Assembly: GCF_900215145.1 (NCBI RefSeq)
Contig: NZ_OBDO01000005.1
Location: forward strand, 1 to 64,000
Source of the DNA: Geodermatophilus sabuli
GTDB lineage: Bacteria; Actinomycetota; Actinomycetes; Mycobacteriales; Geodermatophilaceae
DNA: 64,000 nt
Direction of reading: 5' to 3'
This document shows positions 16,248-24,064 of this stretch, piece by piece (the first letter of the stretch is position 1; each line of letters starts with the position of its first letter). The notes beneath the pieces are model-generated. The model saw nothing but the letters and a program-made list of their open reading frames with translations. It did not search any database and was not told where the DNA came from. The position numbers and the translations under genes were made by a program.

Positions 16248-18785
16248 TCAGTCCGGGCGGCTGCCGGGATCCACGACACCTGCGCGCCGCGCGGCGGCAT
16301 CACTGATGAACCGGCTCCCGGCTGCGAACTGAGGTGGCACCGGATCCTGGTCCACCACGGCGAGCACGGAGCGGTCGTGGTCCGACTGGCCGGGACTGCA
16401 GTGGGACGGCCCCGCCGAGACGGACGAGTGGGACCCTCCGGGCCCTCCGGCAGGAGGTGGCGCGGGCAGCGGGAAGGACGGCGGCGCGCTCGGCAGCGTG
16501 GGCGGCGTAGGCGAGACCGGCTGGATGAGGGCGCCCGTCAGATTCCCACCGCGGGGCAGGTCAGGGTCGTCTCGCGTGCCGTGGACGGTGGTGCTGTCGG
16601 GACTCGAGTCGCGACCGCCCGCCCGTAGGCGGTGGGGCCAGACCTCGTGCTGAACAGGTGCGAGGCAGGCGGCCTCAGCGACCGCGCTCGTTGCCTCGTT
16701 CGAGGTCCCGGGTGCTGGGAGCGCCGTCGTCTCCCCGGCGGGGGGTGGGGTCGTGGTCGGTACACGGAGGGCGTCGTTGCTGGAGACCGGGAGCACTCTC
16801 GACCTCGGGGCGGGGCCGCCGCTCTCCGTGGTCCCACGTCCGTCGCGCGGCGCCCCACCGGGACCGTCCGGCGCCGGCGTCACGACGGTGGTCGACTCGG
16901 GGGCCGGGCTCACTGCGGGCGGTGCCGGCGGCCTCACCGCCCGAGCGTGGTCCGAGGGCCTGTCCGGCGGTGCCGAGTTGTCGGACGGGGCTGGTGCGAC
17001 CGGGAGCGGGGCGTTCCTCGAGGGGGCTCCGTCCGGGGTCGTGTCCTCCGGCGGGGGCACGGAGGCGTGCGGCTCCTGCGGGGTGCGGTGGGGGGACGGA
17101 GGCTCGGTCCGGGGAGGCTGCGGATCCGGGGACCAGCCGGGGGAGGGTGGCGACTCGGTCTGCTCGGGGGCGCTGGTGCGGGCAGTGGCGGGTGGCGTGG
17201 TTCCCTCTTGGTCGGCCTCCGTGGCCGGTGCCGAGCTCGGGGCAGGGGTCGCACCGGTCCCCGGCGTGTCCACCGCTGGGCGGGCACGTCCCGGCGCGGG
17301 GGCCGTCGCCGGCTCCTCGACCGGGACGGGAGCGGAATCAACTCCGTTGGGGGGCGCGGGGGTCGGCGTGCTGGGCGCGGGGGGTCCCGGGTCCGGCCGC
17401 CGCGGTGACGGGTCCGACGACGGTGGGGCGTCAGGTGGACTCGAGAGGACCGGCACGGTGGGGTGCGCAGGCGATCCGGCGTCGACCGGCTCGTCGAGAC
17501 GCGGCGGCGTCGGCCGTTCAGGCGTGGTGGCGGGGCCCCGCGGGGGGCGGTCCGGTTTCGTGGTGTCCGGGGAGGGCTCTGGAGGGGTCCGGTCGGGTGG
17601 CCCCGGCGGCGGCGTCGGCCGTTCAGGCGTGGTGGCGGGGCCCCGCGGGGGGCGGTCCGGTTCCGTGGTGTCCGGGGAGGGCTCTGGAGGGGTCCGGTCG
17701 GGTGGCCCCGGCGGCGGCGCCGGCCGTTCAGGCGTGGTGGCGGGGCCCCGCGGGGGGCGGTCCGGTTCCGTGGTGTCCGGGGAGGGCTCTGGAGGGGTCC
17801 GGTCGGGTGGCCGCGGCGACGGCGGCGGCTCGGGGCTCGCGCGGCCCGGCCGCTCCTTCACCGACGCCCCGTCTGGGCCGGCAGGCCGGGCGGAGGCTAG
17901 ATCGTCCCCACGGTCGGCGGCACGACCGGCATTGGCGTCCGGTGCGGTTGGTCTCTCGGGTGGGGTTCCTGGAGCGGCCGCTGTGTCCGGCCGCGGCGTG
18001 TCGTCGGCTTCGCCCGGCCGTGACACGTGCGCGGTCGGGGGAGGTCGACGGTCGTCCTCCGCCTCTCCCTCCGTGGACGGGGGATCGGATGGTCGTGGGT
18101 CTCCCGTGGGGGGCCTTTCTCCGTCCTTGGCCGGACGGTTCCGCGCCGACTCGTCCGCCGGCCGGGAGGCGGTGTCCTCGTTGTCTTCGGAGCCGCCGGT
18201 CCGTCGTGGACCCGAGGTGTCCGGGTCGGGCGTCGATCGGGTGGGCGCCTTCTCCACCGACTGGCCGCCGGACCGGTCGGGCCGCGGGGTCTCCTCGTCG
18301 GCGTCCGCCGACTCGTCCGCCGGCCGGGAGCCGGTGTCCTCGTTGTCCTCGTTGTCCTCGGAGCCGCCGGTCCGTCGCGGACCCGAGGTGTCCGGGTCGG
18401 GCGTCGATCGGGTGGGCGCCTTCTCCACCGACTGGCCGCCGGACCGGTCGGGCCGCGGGGTCTCCTCGTCGGCGTCCGCCGACTCGTCCGCCGGCCGGGA
18501 GCCGGTGTCCTCGTTGTCCTCGTTGTCTTCGGAGCCGCCGGTCCGTCGCGGACCCGAGGTGTCCGGGTCGGGCGTCGATCGGGTGGGCGCCTTCTCCACC
18601 GACTGGCCGCCGGACCGGTCGGGCCGCGGGGTCTCCTCGTCGGCGTGCGCCGGCTGGGTGGCAGCGCTCAGGAGAGCCCACAGGACCGTCACGAAGACCA
18701 CGGTCAGCAGGAGTCGGCGTCCCAGGCCCGCCAGGCAGGGTGGACCGGGTGGGACCCGAGTCGCGTCGCCTGCCGAACCGGCCAC
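16248..18785 (-). CDS. Secreted proline-rich repeat protein
   Basis: 845 residues from GTG 18785. An N-terminal signal peptide (RRLLLTVVFVTVLWALLSAA, then QPAHA) is followed by about three copies of a 57-residue acidic repeat (DEETPRPDRSGGQ, SVEKAPTRSTPDPDTSGP, SEDNEDNEDTGSRPADESAD). Three copies of a 35-residue Pro/Thr/Arg repeat (PPEPSPDTTEPDRPPRGP) follow, then a long Pro/Ser/Thr-rich region and a compact C-terminus ending GVVDPGSRPD. No LPXTG or membrane anchor was found. It looks like an extended wall or matrix protein, perhaps glycosylated at its many Ser/Thr-Pro sites. It sits upstream of the sugar transferase on the same strand. Function unknown. Confidence 0.7.
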   Translation of the reverse strand: MAGSAGDATRVPPGPPCLAGLGRRLLLTVVFVTVLWALLSAATQPAHADEETPRPDRSGGQSVEKAPTRSTPDPDTSGPRRTGGSEDNEDNEDTGSRPADESADADEETPRPDRSGGQSVEKAPTRSTPDPDTSGPRRTGGSEDNEDNEDTGSRPADESADADEETPRPDRSGGQSVEKAPTRSTPDPDTSGPRRTGGSEDNEDTASRPADESARNRPAKDGERPPTGDPRPSDPPSTEGEAEDDRRPPPTAHVSRPGEADDTPRPDTAAAPGTPPERPTAPDANAGRAADRGDDLASARPAGPDGASVKERPGRASPEPPPSPRPPDRTPPEPSPDTTEPDRPPRGPATTPERPAPPPGPPDRTPPEPSPDTTEPDRPPRGPATTPERPTPPPGPPDRTPPEPSPDTTKPDRPPRGPATTPERPTPPRLDEPVDAGSPAHPTVPVLSSPPDAPPSSDPSPRRPDPGPPAPSTPTPAPPNGVDSAPVPVEEPATAPAPGRARPAVDTPGTGATPAPSSAPATEADQEGTTPPATARTSAPEQTESPPSPGWSPDPQPPRTEPPSPHRTPQEPHASVPPPEDTTPDGAPSRNAPLPVAPAPSDNSAPPDRPSDHARAVRPPAPPAVSPAPESTTVVTPAPDGPGGAPRDGRGTTESGGPAPRSRVLPVSSNDALRVPTTTPPPAGETTALPAPGTSNEATSAVAEAACLAPVQHEVWPHRLRAGGRDSSPDSTTVHGTRDDPDLPRGGNLTGALIQPVSPTPPTLPSAPPSFPLPAPPPAGGPGGSHSSVSAGPSHCSPGQSDHDRSVLAVVDQDPVPPQFAAGSRFISDAAARRAGVVDPGSRPD
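17501..17825. repeat. 105-bp tandem repeat inside the proline-rich gene
   Basis: The landmark CGGCCGTTCAGGCGTGGTGG begins at 17511, 17616 and 17721, a period of exactly 105 bp (35 codons). The three copies are almost identical, so the array is recent or kept uniform by recombination, and the frame is preserved. Confidence 0.9.
18150..18655. repeat. 171-bp tandem repeat inside the proline-rich gene
   Basis: CTGGCCGCCGGACCGGTCGG begins at 18261, 18432 and 18603, a period of 171 bp (57 codons). The copies differ by a few substitutions and by a 9-bp (EDN codon) length change in the innermost unit, and stay in frame with the gene. Confidence 0.9.
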
Positions 18786-19181
18786 CAGTCTGCGCTCCGT
18801 AGGTCACCACGCTGGGAGCGCGGTGACGGGTTGCCGAGGCGTCCGCTCCGCCTCTACACCGTGCGGACCCTCGGGCCTACAGACGGGGAGAGCAACCCTT
18901 CTCTACTTTGTGATGGCAACAACCGGCCGTGTCTCACCGTGCGTGATGATTTGCGTCCGGATCGGTGCCGAAACAGGTCAGTCGCCCGACGAGAGGCGTG
19001 TCTCAACCCGGGGTGATTTCCCTGTCCTCCCGGGCGACCGGGCCCCGCTCCCGTGGCCGTGCCGGTGCGTCCGTCGCGGCGCCAATCTCGTGGCGGAGCA
19101 CCCGTTCCATCACAGCGTGTAACCACCCGCGACGCGGGAGCTGGAGGAGTCGAGGAGAGCGCGTGACAGGCGGCCGGACGG
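18786..19181. other. 396-bp intergenic region upstream of the proline-rich gene
   Basis: No gene is supported here. It is locally less GC-rich around 18895-18960. A 9-bp direct repeat CGTGTCTCA occurs at 18928-18936 and 18997-19005, 69 bp apart, and could be a regulator site for the minus-strand proline-rich gene. No clear promoter or riboswitch could be identified; c-di-GMP and c-di-AMP riboswitch motifs were looked for and not found. Confidence 0.4.
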
Positions 19182-20618
19182 TCAGTCCGGCCGGCAGCAG
19201 TAGACGGTGAGCGTCGCCCGCTTGCGGAAGCAGAACTCCGTCGCCGGGTCGCCGGTCTCGCCGTCGTAGGCGATCTCCTGCGGGCCCGAGCGGGAGACCA
19301 CCCGCACCTCGCGGGCCTGCGTGGACGCGTAGCCGGAGCTGCGGTCGCTGATGCCCAGCAGCGAGCCGAGGACGGCGCGGGTCCGGCTGAACCGCACGTC
19401 GGCGCGCAGGTACTGGACGTCGAGCAGCCCGTCCTCCAGCCGCGGCCGCCAGGCGGGGGCGAGGCCGCGCGGGGTGTAGCGGCCGTTGCCGACGAAGAGG
19501 ATCCACACCAGCACCGGCCGGCCGTCGAGCAGCAGCGACACCGGCGTACCGCGGCGCAGGGTGGTCGCGGCGGCCACGGTCATCGCCGCCCACCGGCCCA
19601 GCCGCCCGGCCAGCGCGTCCCGGCGGCGCACCATCTCCGGATAGCTGCCGATGCTCGCGGTGTTGAGGAACGGCGTCCCGTTGACCTCGGCGACGTCCAC
19701 ATCGACGGCCTGCCCGGCGACCACCGCCTCGGCGGCGTGCTCCAGGGTGTGCACGCCGACGTCGCGGGCGAAGTGGTTGAGGGTGCCCGCCGGCAGCACC
19801 GCCAGCGCCAGACCGTGCTCGACGGCGGCCGCGGCGGCCGCGGCCACGCTCCCGTCGCCGCCGGCCACGCCCAGCGCCCGCGCCCGCCCCGAGCGCGCCG
19901 CCTCCTCGAGCAGGTCGCCGATGCCCGCCTGCGGGTCGCTCTCGAGTACCTCGGCACGGGGCAGCAGCCGCCGGACGTCCTCCGCCGGGTCGTACCCCTC
20001 CGGGCCCGACCGCGGGTTGACCGCGACCACCAGGCCCTCGCCCTCGGGCAGCGCCGGGGCCGACCGGGCCGGGCGCACCCGCGCCGGGGTGGTCGGCCGC
20101 ACCCGCCACCACGCCTGGCTGCCCACCGCCACCGCCGTCCCGACGGCCAGGCCGGCGACGACGTCCCCGGGGTAGTGCACGCCGACGTGCACCCGGGAGT
20201 AGCCGACGGCCAGCGCGACCGGGGCGAGCGCGACCCCGGCGACCGGGCTCTCCAGCGCCACCCCGGTGGCGAACGCGCCCGCCGAGGAGGCGTGCCCGCT
20301 GGGGAAGGAGTGGGTGGTCAGCGACCGGTGCAGCAGCCGGTCGACCGGGTGGCTGCCCAGGTCGGGACGCCGGCGGCCGAACACGCGCTTGAGGACGGCG
20401 TTGACGACGGTGCTCGACACCGCCATCGAGCCCAGCCCGCGGACGGCGGCCCGGCGCAGCGGGCCGCGGCGGGAGACGAGCGCGGCGGCGACGACCATCC
20501 AGAGCACGCCGTGGTCGGCGGCGGTGGTGAGCCGGCGCAGCCAGCGGTCGGCCGGCGAGGTGGGCAGGCCACCGACGAGGGAGTGCAGGCGGGCGTCCCA
20601 GTGCCGCGCCCGCCTCAT
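19182..20618 (-). CDS. PAP2 phosphatase / diacylglycerol kinase-like fusion
   Basis: 478 residues from ATG 20618. Residues about 1-175 are a PAP2 phosphatase with all three motifs: KRVFGRRRP (about 77-85), PSGHASSAG (about 106-114) and SRVHVGVHYPGD (about 141-152). Residues about 195-478 are a DAGK/sphingosine-kinase-like catalytic domain: VAVNPRSGP, VAGGDGSVAAAA (about 251-262, the GGDGT-type nucleotide loop) and LPAGTLNHFARD. Such fusions can dephosphorylate and phosphorylate lipids in envelope lipid turnover. The first domain is membrane-embedded and the second faces the cytosol. Confidence 0.88.
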   Translation of the reverse strand: MRRARHWDARLHSLVGGLPTSPADRWLRRLTTAADHGVLWMVVAAALVSRRGPLRRAAVRGLGSMAVSSTVVNAVLKRVFGRRRPDLGSHPVDRLLHRSLTTHSFPSGHASSAGAFATGVALESPVAGVALAPVALAVGYSRVHVGVHYPGDVVAGLAVGTAVAVGSQAWWRVRPTTPARVRPARSAPALPEGEGLVVAVNPRSGPEGYDPAEDVRRLLPRAEVLESDPQAGIGDLLEEAARSGRARALGVAGGDGSVAAAAAAAVEHGLALAVLPAGTLNHFARDVGVHTLEHAAEAVVAGQAVDVDVAEVNGTPFLNTASIGSYPEMVRRRDALAGRLGRWAAMTVAAATTLRRGTPVSLLLDGRPVLVWILFVGNGRYTPRGLAPAWRPRLEDGLLDVQYLRADVRFSRTRAVLGSLLGISDRSSGYASTQAREVRVVSRSGPQEIAYDGETGDPATEFCFRKRATLTVYCCRPD

Positions 20619-20706
20619 GGGACGGACGCTAGCGGCAGCGCGGTGTCCCGGCCCCGTCCAGGGGCCCGCCCCGAGCGTGCGGGGGCAGGGAGGACGGGGT
20701 CCGCTC

Positions 20707-21234
20707 TCAGGCCTTGCGGCGGGCGCGGTAGGCGGCGACGGTCGAGCGGCTGGCGCAGGTGTTGGAGCAGTAGCGGCGGCTGGCGTTGCGCGAGGTGTCG
20801 ACGTAGACGTTGTCGCAGCCCTCGGCGGTGCACACACCCAGCCGCTGCCACCCGTGCTGGACGACGACCTGCGACAGGCCCATCGCGACCGTCGTCGTCA
20901 GCTGCTCCAGGGCCGGTGCCTCCCGGCGGGCGTAGTGCAGGTGCAGCGCGCCGTCGTGGTCGGTCGCGTACGGCTGGGGCGAGGCGAGGGCGAGCAGGGC
21001 GTTGAGCCGCTCGATCACCTCCGGCTGCGACCCCGCGACGGCGACCGCGCGCACCAGGTCGGCGGTCTCGGCGGCCTGCGCGGCCTCGGCGGGGGTGAGG
21101 TCCAGCACGGTGCCGGCCTCGAACCACTCGTCGTGGGCGCGCAGGAACGCCGGGACCCAGTCTGCGTCCCGGCCGGCGTTGGCCAGGTCGATGGCCAGCT
21201 CGACGGCGGTGGAGCCGAAGGTGTCGTAGTCCAT
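20707..21234 (-). CDS. CGNR zinc-finger (ABATE) transcription regulator
   Basis: 175 residues. The N-terminus (MDYDTFGSTAVELAIDLANA) is the ABATE ligand-type domain. The C-terminus is the CGNR zinc finger: VCTAEGCDNVYVDTSRNASR then RYCSNTCASRSTVAAYRARR, with four Cys ligands; the name motif reads CASR here. These are stress-responsive regulators, often beside exporters. It is divergent from an MFS transporter with 142 bp between starts, so it probably controls that gene and itself. Confidence 0.88.
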   Translation of the reverse strand: MDYDTFGSTAVELAIDLANAGRDADWVPAFLRAHDEWFEAGTVLDLTPAEAAQAAETADLVRAVAVAGSQPEVIERLNALLALASPQPYATDHDGALHLHYARREAPALEQLTTTVAMGLSQVVVQHGWQRLGVCTAEGCDNVYVDTSRNASRRYCSNTCASRSTVAAYRARRKA

Positions 21235-21283
21235 CGCGTGCTCCTCAGCCGACCCAGGGCGACACGTAGGTGGCGTATCTCAT

Positions 21284-21312
21284 TTGACTCCCTACCGTCG
21301 CATCCCTAGCCT
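21284..21312 (+). promoter_or_regulatory. Promoter and repeated motif between CGNR regulator and MFS gene
   Basis: TTGACT (21284-21289), 17 bases, TAGCCT (21307-21312) is a good housekeeping promoter for the MFS gene, with transcription starting near 21319. GTAGGTGG occurs twice (21266-21273 and 21313-21320), flanking the promoter, and is a plausible operator for the CGNR protein. The start site rules out translation from the GTG at 21317. Confidence 0.6.
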
Positions 21313-21376
21313 GTAGGTGGTCAACGAGGTTTGGCCCCCTACTCTTCCTCATCTGCTCGTTCGAAGTGGGTTCGTC

Positions 21377-22588
21377 GTGCGTTCGTACCTCAGCGTCTGG
21401 CGGCTGCCGTCCGCCCCGGTGCTGCTCCTGGCCGGTTTCGCCGGTCGGCTCCCGTCGGCGATGGTGCCGTTGGCGCTGTTGCTCATGGTGCAGCAGCAGA
21501 CCGGTTCCTATGCCGTCGCCGGCGTCGCGTCGGCCGCGTACGGCCTGGCGATGGCGGCGATGGCGCCGGTGCTGGGCCGGCTGGCCGACCGGCGCACCCC
21601 GCGCCCGGTCCTCCTCGCCCAGGCGGCGGCCTACCCGCTGCTGCTGGCGCTGCTGGTCGCCGTCGTCCTCGGCGGTGCGCCGACGGCCGCGATCGTCGCC
21701 GCCGCCGCGGCGGCCGGGGCCGCGACGCCGCTGGTGTCGGGCACCGTCCGGGCGCTGTGGTCGCGGGTCGACCCGCGGGTGCGCACCACGGCTTATGCGC
21801 TGGACGCCACCGCCACCGAGTTGGTCTTCGTGGCCGGCCCCACCGTCGTGGCCGCGCTCGCCGTCCTCGCCGCCCCGGCGTGGGCGCTGGGCGTCGCCGG
21901 CGTGCTCGCCGTCGCGGGCACACTCGGCATCGCGACGTCCCGGGCGATGCACGGCTGGGTCCCCGCGCCGGCCGCCGAGCGGGCGCACCCGCTGGCCACC
22001 GTGCTCAGCCCCGGCATGCCGCGCCTGCTGGGCAGCGGCGCGGCGCTGATGCTCGGCTTCGGCGCCCTCGAGGTGGCGATCCCGGCGTGGGCCGACGCCG
22101 CCGGCACGCCGGGGATGTCCGGCGTCCTACTGGGCCTGTGGTCGCTGGGCTCGGTCGGCGGCGGCCTGTGGTTCGGCGCCCGGGTGGTCAGTGCCTCCCT
22201 GCCGCGGCAGTACCGGTGGCTGCTGCTCGGCGTCACCATCGGCCTGGCCCCGCTCACCGTGGCATCCGGTCCGTGGGTGCTGGGTGCGCTGCTCTTCCTC
22301 GGCGGGACGGCGATCGCGCCGACCCTCACCGTGCAGAGCTCGCTGGTCGGCTCGCTGGCGCCCGCGCACGCCACCACGGAGGCGTTCACCTGGCTGTCGA
22401 CGATGGCCACCGGCGCCTCGGCGGTCGGCGCGGCCCTGGGCGGTGCGCTCATCGACGGCTCGGCCGGGGTCACCGGCAGCCTGCTGCTGGCCGTCGCCGG
22501 GGCGGCGCTGGCGGTGACGGTGACGCTGCTGCCGGGCCGGCGAGCCGCTCGCGTGGCTGTGCCGTCGGCCGAGCCGGCCGTCGTCTGA
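21377..22588 (+). CDS. MFS transporter
   Basis: 403 residues from GTG 21377 (MRSYLSVWRLPSAPVLLLAG), chosen over GTG 21317 because the promoter places the RNA start at about 21319. About twelve membrane helices are visible, with the loop-2/3 basic motif GRLADRRTPRPVLLAQ between helices 2 and 3, typical of drug or metabolite exporters. The central loop around residues 195-215 is short. It is divergent from the CGNR regulator, which suggests an inducible efflux unit. The substrate is unknown. Confidence 0.85.
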   Translation: MRSYLSVWRLPSAPVLLLAGFAGRLPSAMVPLALLLMVQQQTGSYAVAGVASAAYGLAMAAMAPVLGRLADRRTPRPVLLAQAAAYPLLLALLVAVVLGGAPTAAIVAAAAAAGAATPLVSGTVRALWSRVDPRVRTTAYALDATATELVFVAGPTVVAALAVLAAPAWALGVAGVLAVAGTLGIATSRAMHGWVPAPAAERAHPLATVLSPGMPRLLGSGAALMLGFGALEVAIPAWADAAGTPGMSGVLLGLWSLGSVGGGLWFGARVVSASLPRQYRWLLLGVTIGLAPLTVASGPWVLGALLFLGGTAIAPTLTVQSSLVGSLAPAHATTEAFTWLSTMATGASAVGAALGGALIDGSAGVTGSLLLAVAGAALAVTVTLLPGRRAARVAVPSAEPAVV

Positions 22589-22672
22589 GGCCGGGGTCCG
22601 GCCCCCCGTGAAGCACCGTGGGAGGCGCTGGTAGTCTCTCTCCTCGGTGGTTCCGGGGGGACTCGGACCCCG

Positions 22673-22761
22673 GGAGGCTTCGCCTAGTCCGGTCTATGGC
22701 GCCGCACTGCTAATGCGGTTTGGGTTAATCCCCATCCCGGGTTCAAATCCCGGAGCCTCCG
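22673..22761 (+). tRNA. tRNA-Ser (anticodon GCT)
   Basis: An 89-base type II tRNA: acceptor stem GGAGGCT (22673-22679) pairs with AGCCTCC (22754-22760). The anticodon loop CTGCTAA reads AGC/AGU serine codons. A long variable arm (TTTGGGTTAATCCCCA) and the T arm CCGGGTTCAAATCCCGG follow. No CCA is encoded. TAGTCT at 22632-22637 is a possible -10 box. Confidence 0.95.
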
Positions 22762-22782
22762 CGCACGACAACTGAACACCAG

Positions 22783-22855
22783 GCACCCGTAGCTCAACGG
22801 ATAGAGCATCTGACTACGGATCAGAAGGTTAGGGGTTCGAATCCCTTCGGGTGCA
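22783..22855 (+). tRNA. tRNA-Arg (anticodon ACG)
   Basis: 73 bases: acceptor GCACCCG/CGGGTGC, anticodon stem TCTGA/TCAGA with loop CTACGGA, T arm AGGGGTTCGAATCCCTT. The A34 of ACG is the substrate of the TadA deaminase encoded at 42977-43456, which converts it to inosine to read CGU/CGC/CGA. No CCA is encoded. Confidence 0.95.
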
Positions 22856-22887
22856 CGTCTGGTTGAGACAGCACCGCGCCCCCGCCC

Positions 22888-23454
22888 TCACCGAGGTCGG
22901 GGGCGCGATGTGTTGCTGGCGCCGGTGGTGCGGCGTCGGGTCGGGCCCCAGGGCTTCCAGATCGCGAGCACCGTCGCGACGAGCAGCGCGGCGCCGGACA
23001 CGAACGCCGGGAACAGCAGGTCGATCGGGCCGCGGCCGAGGTCGGCGGCCAGCACGGGGTCGGCCGCGCGGACCAGGGTCGCGACCTCGGCCACCTGTGG
23101 CTGCAGCAGGACGGGCACGAGGGTCACGAGCACCACGTTGATGACGAGCTTGACCAGCACCCACCGGGTCCGGACGACGCCCCAGCGGCTGGCCAGTCCG
23201 AGCAGGACGCCGCTGCCGAGGCTGCCCAGCCCCAGCGTGAGCAGCACCGGGACGGCGAAGGTGCGCAGCGCCGTGTAGCTCGACGCCACCACGGACGGGT
23301 CGGCGGAGGTGAACGCGGTGACCGCGAGCACGCCCAGGACGACGTCGGCACCCAGCCAGCCCAGCGAGCAGACCAGGTGCACCAGCAGGACGAGGCGGCG
23401 GGTGTCGCGGCCCAGGCGCAGCCGCACGGCGGGAGCGGTGGCGGTCGCGGTCAT
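22888..23454 (-). CDS. Four-helix integral membrane protein (DUF2269-like)
   Basis: 188 residues from ATG 23454 with GAGGAG eight bases upstream. Four membrane segments are visible: LVLLVHLVCSLGWLGADVVL, a segment near 60-85 (TFAVPVLLTLGLGSLGSGVL), LVKLVINVVLVTLVPVLL and LLFPAFVSGAALLVATVLAI. The pattern of a helix-1 His/Trp and a conserved RWVLVKLVIN stretch resembles small DUF2269-like proteins, which is a family-level guess. It is divergent from a MarR regulator whose palindromic site lies between them, so MarR control is likely. Confidence 0.7.
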   Translation of the reverse strand: MTATATAPAVRLRLGRDTRRLVLLVHLVCSLGWLGADVVLGVLAVTAFTSADPSVVASSYTALRTFAVPVLLTLGLGSLGSGVLLGLASRWGVVRTRWVLVKLVINVVLVTLVPVLLQPQVAEVATLVRAADPVLAADLGRGPIDLLFPAFVSGAALLVATVLAIWKPWGPTRRRTTGASNTSRPRPR

Positions 23455-23507
23455 CGCGGCACTCCTCGGCGAGGGGGGTCGGCCGACTCCGACCGTACGC
23501 GGGATCG

Positions 23508-23519
23508 TTCGGTACCGAA
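23508..23519. promoter_or_regulatory. Perfect palindrome, candidate MarR operator
   Basis: TTCGGTACCGAA is a perfect 12-bp palindrome in the 101-bp gap between the membrane protein and marR. A related half-site ATCGAACGGT follows at 23529-23538. The spacing suits a dimeric winged-helix repressor that controls both divergent genes. Confidence 0.55.
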
Positions 23520-23555
23520 AGGTCAGGCATCGAACGGTCCTGCTAGCGTGGACGC

Positions 23556-23984
23556 GTGCCCCGACCGCCCGGCGGCCCGCCGATCGGGTTGCTCCTCTCC
23601 CGGGTCGCCCGCGAGGTCGGCCGGGCGTTCGACGCCCGCCTCGCCGAAGCCGGCGGTTCGCGGACGGTGTGGCTGGTGCTGCTCGCCCTGCGCCCGGGGC
23701 CGGTGACCAGCCAGCGGGAACTGGCCGACGCGCTCGGCGTGCGCGCCGCGACGCTGACCCAGCAACTGGACGCCATGGAGGCCGCGGGGCTGGTGGCCCG
23801 CGGCCGGGATCCGGGCAACCGTCGCGTGCGCCACGTCGAACTGACCCCCGCGGGGCTCCGGCTGTTCGACCGGCTGCGGGACGCCGCGCGGGAGCACGAC
23901 GAGCGGTTGCGCGCCGGCCTGGACCCCGCCGACCTCGCGCGGGTGGCCGCCATCCTCGAGCGGATGCGGCGCAACGTGACCTGA
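23556..23984 (+). CDS. MarR-family transcription regulator
   Basis: 142 residues from GTG 23556. The winged-helix core is clear: SQRELADALGVRAATLTQQL (recognition helices), DAMEAAGLVARGRDPGNRRV (wing) and HVELTPAGLRLFDRLRDAAR, with dimerisation helices at both ends. MarR proteins bind as dimers and release DNA on ligand or oxidant binding. No Shine-Dalgarno is present; TAGCGT (23544-23549) lies six bases before the start, so the transcript is probably leaderless. It shares a divergent control region with the membrane protein at 22888-23454. Confidence 0.9.
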   Translation: MPRPPGGPPIGLLLSRVAREVGRAFDARLAEAGGSRTVWLVLLALRPGPVTSQRELADALGVRAATLTQQLDAMEAAGLVARGRDPGNRRVRHVELTPAGLRLFDRLRDAAREHDERLRAGLDPADLARVAAILERMRRNVT

Positions 23985-24064
23985 CCCACCGGGCGCCACC
24001 CACCACCTGCCCCCCGGCGGGCAGGGGGCCAGGATGCCGGGGAGGACACGACCCGGGGGGCGGC

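Noticed and set aside
17501..18655. CRISPR-like arrays
   Set aside because: The repeat units are 105 and 171 bp, nearly identical throughout, coding and without unique spacers.
16658..19122. Long plus-strand open frames (714 and 789 codons) opposite the proline-rich gene
   Set aside because: They result from the repeats and GC bias. The minus-strand frame has a signal peptide and a clean repeat structure; the plus-strand frames lack a plausible start signal or domain.
18786..19181. Possible cyclic-di-GMP or cyclic-di-AMP riboswitch before the matrix-like gene
   Set aside because: A few words such as GGACGCAAA resemble a GEMM core on the minus strand, but the conserved stems and tetraloop partner could not be built.
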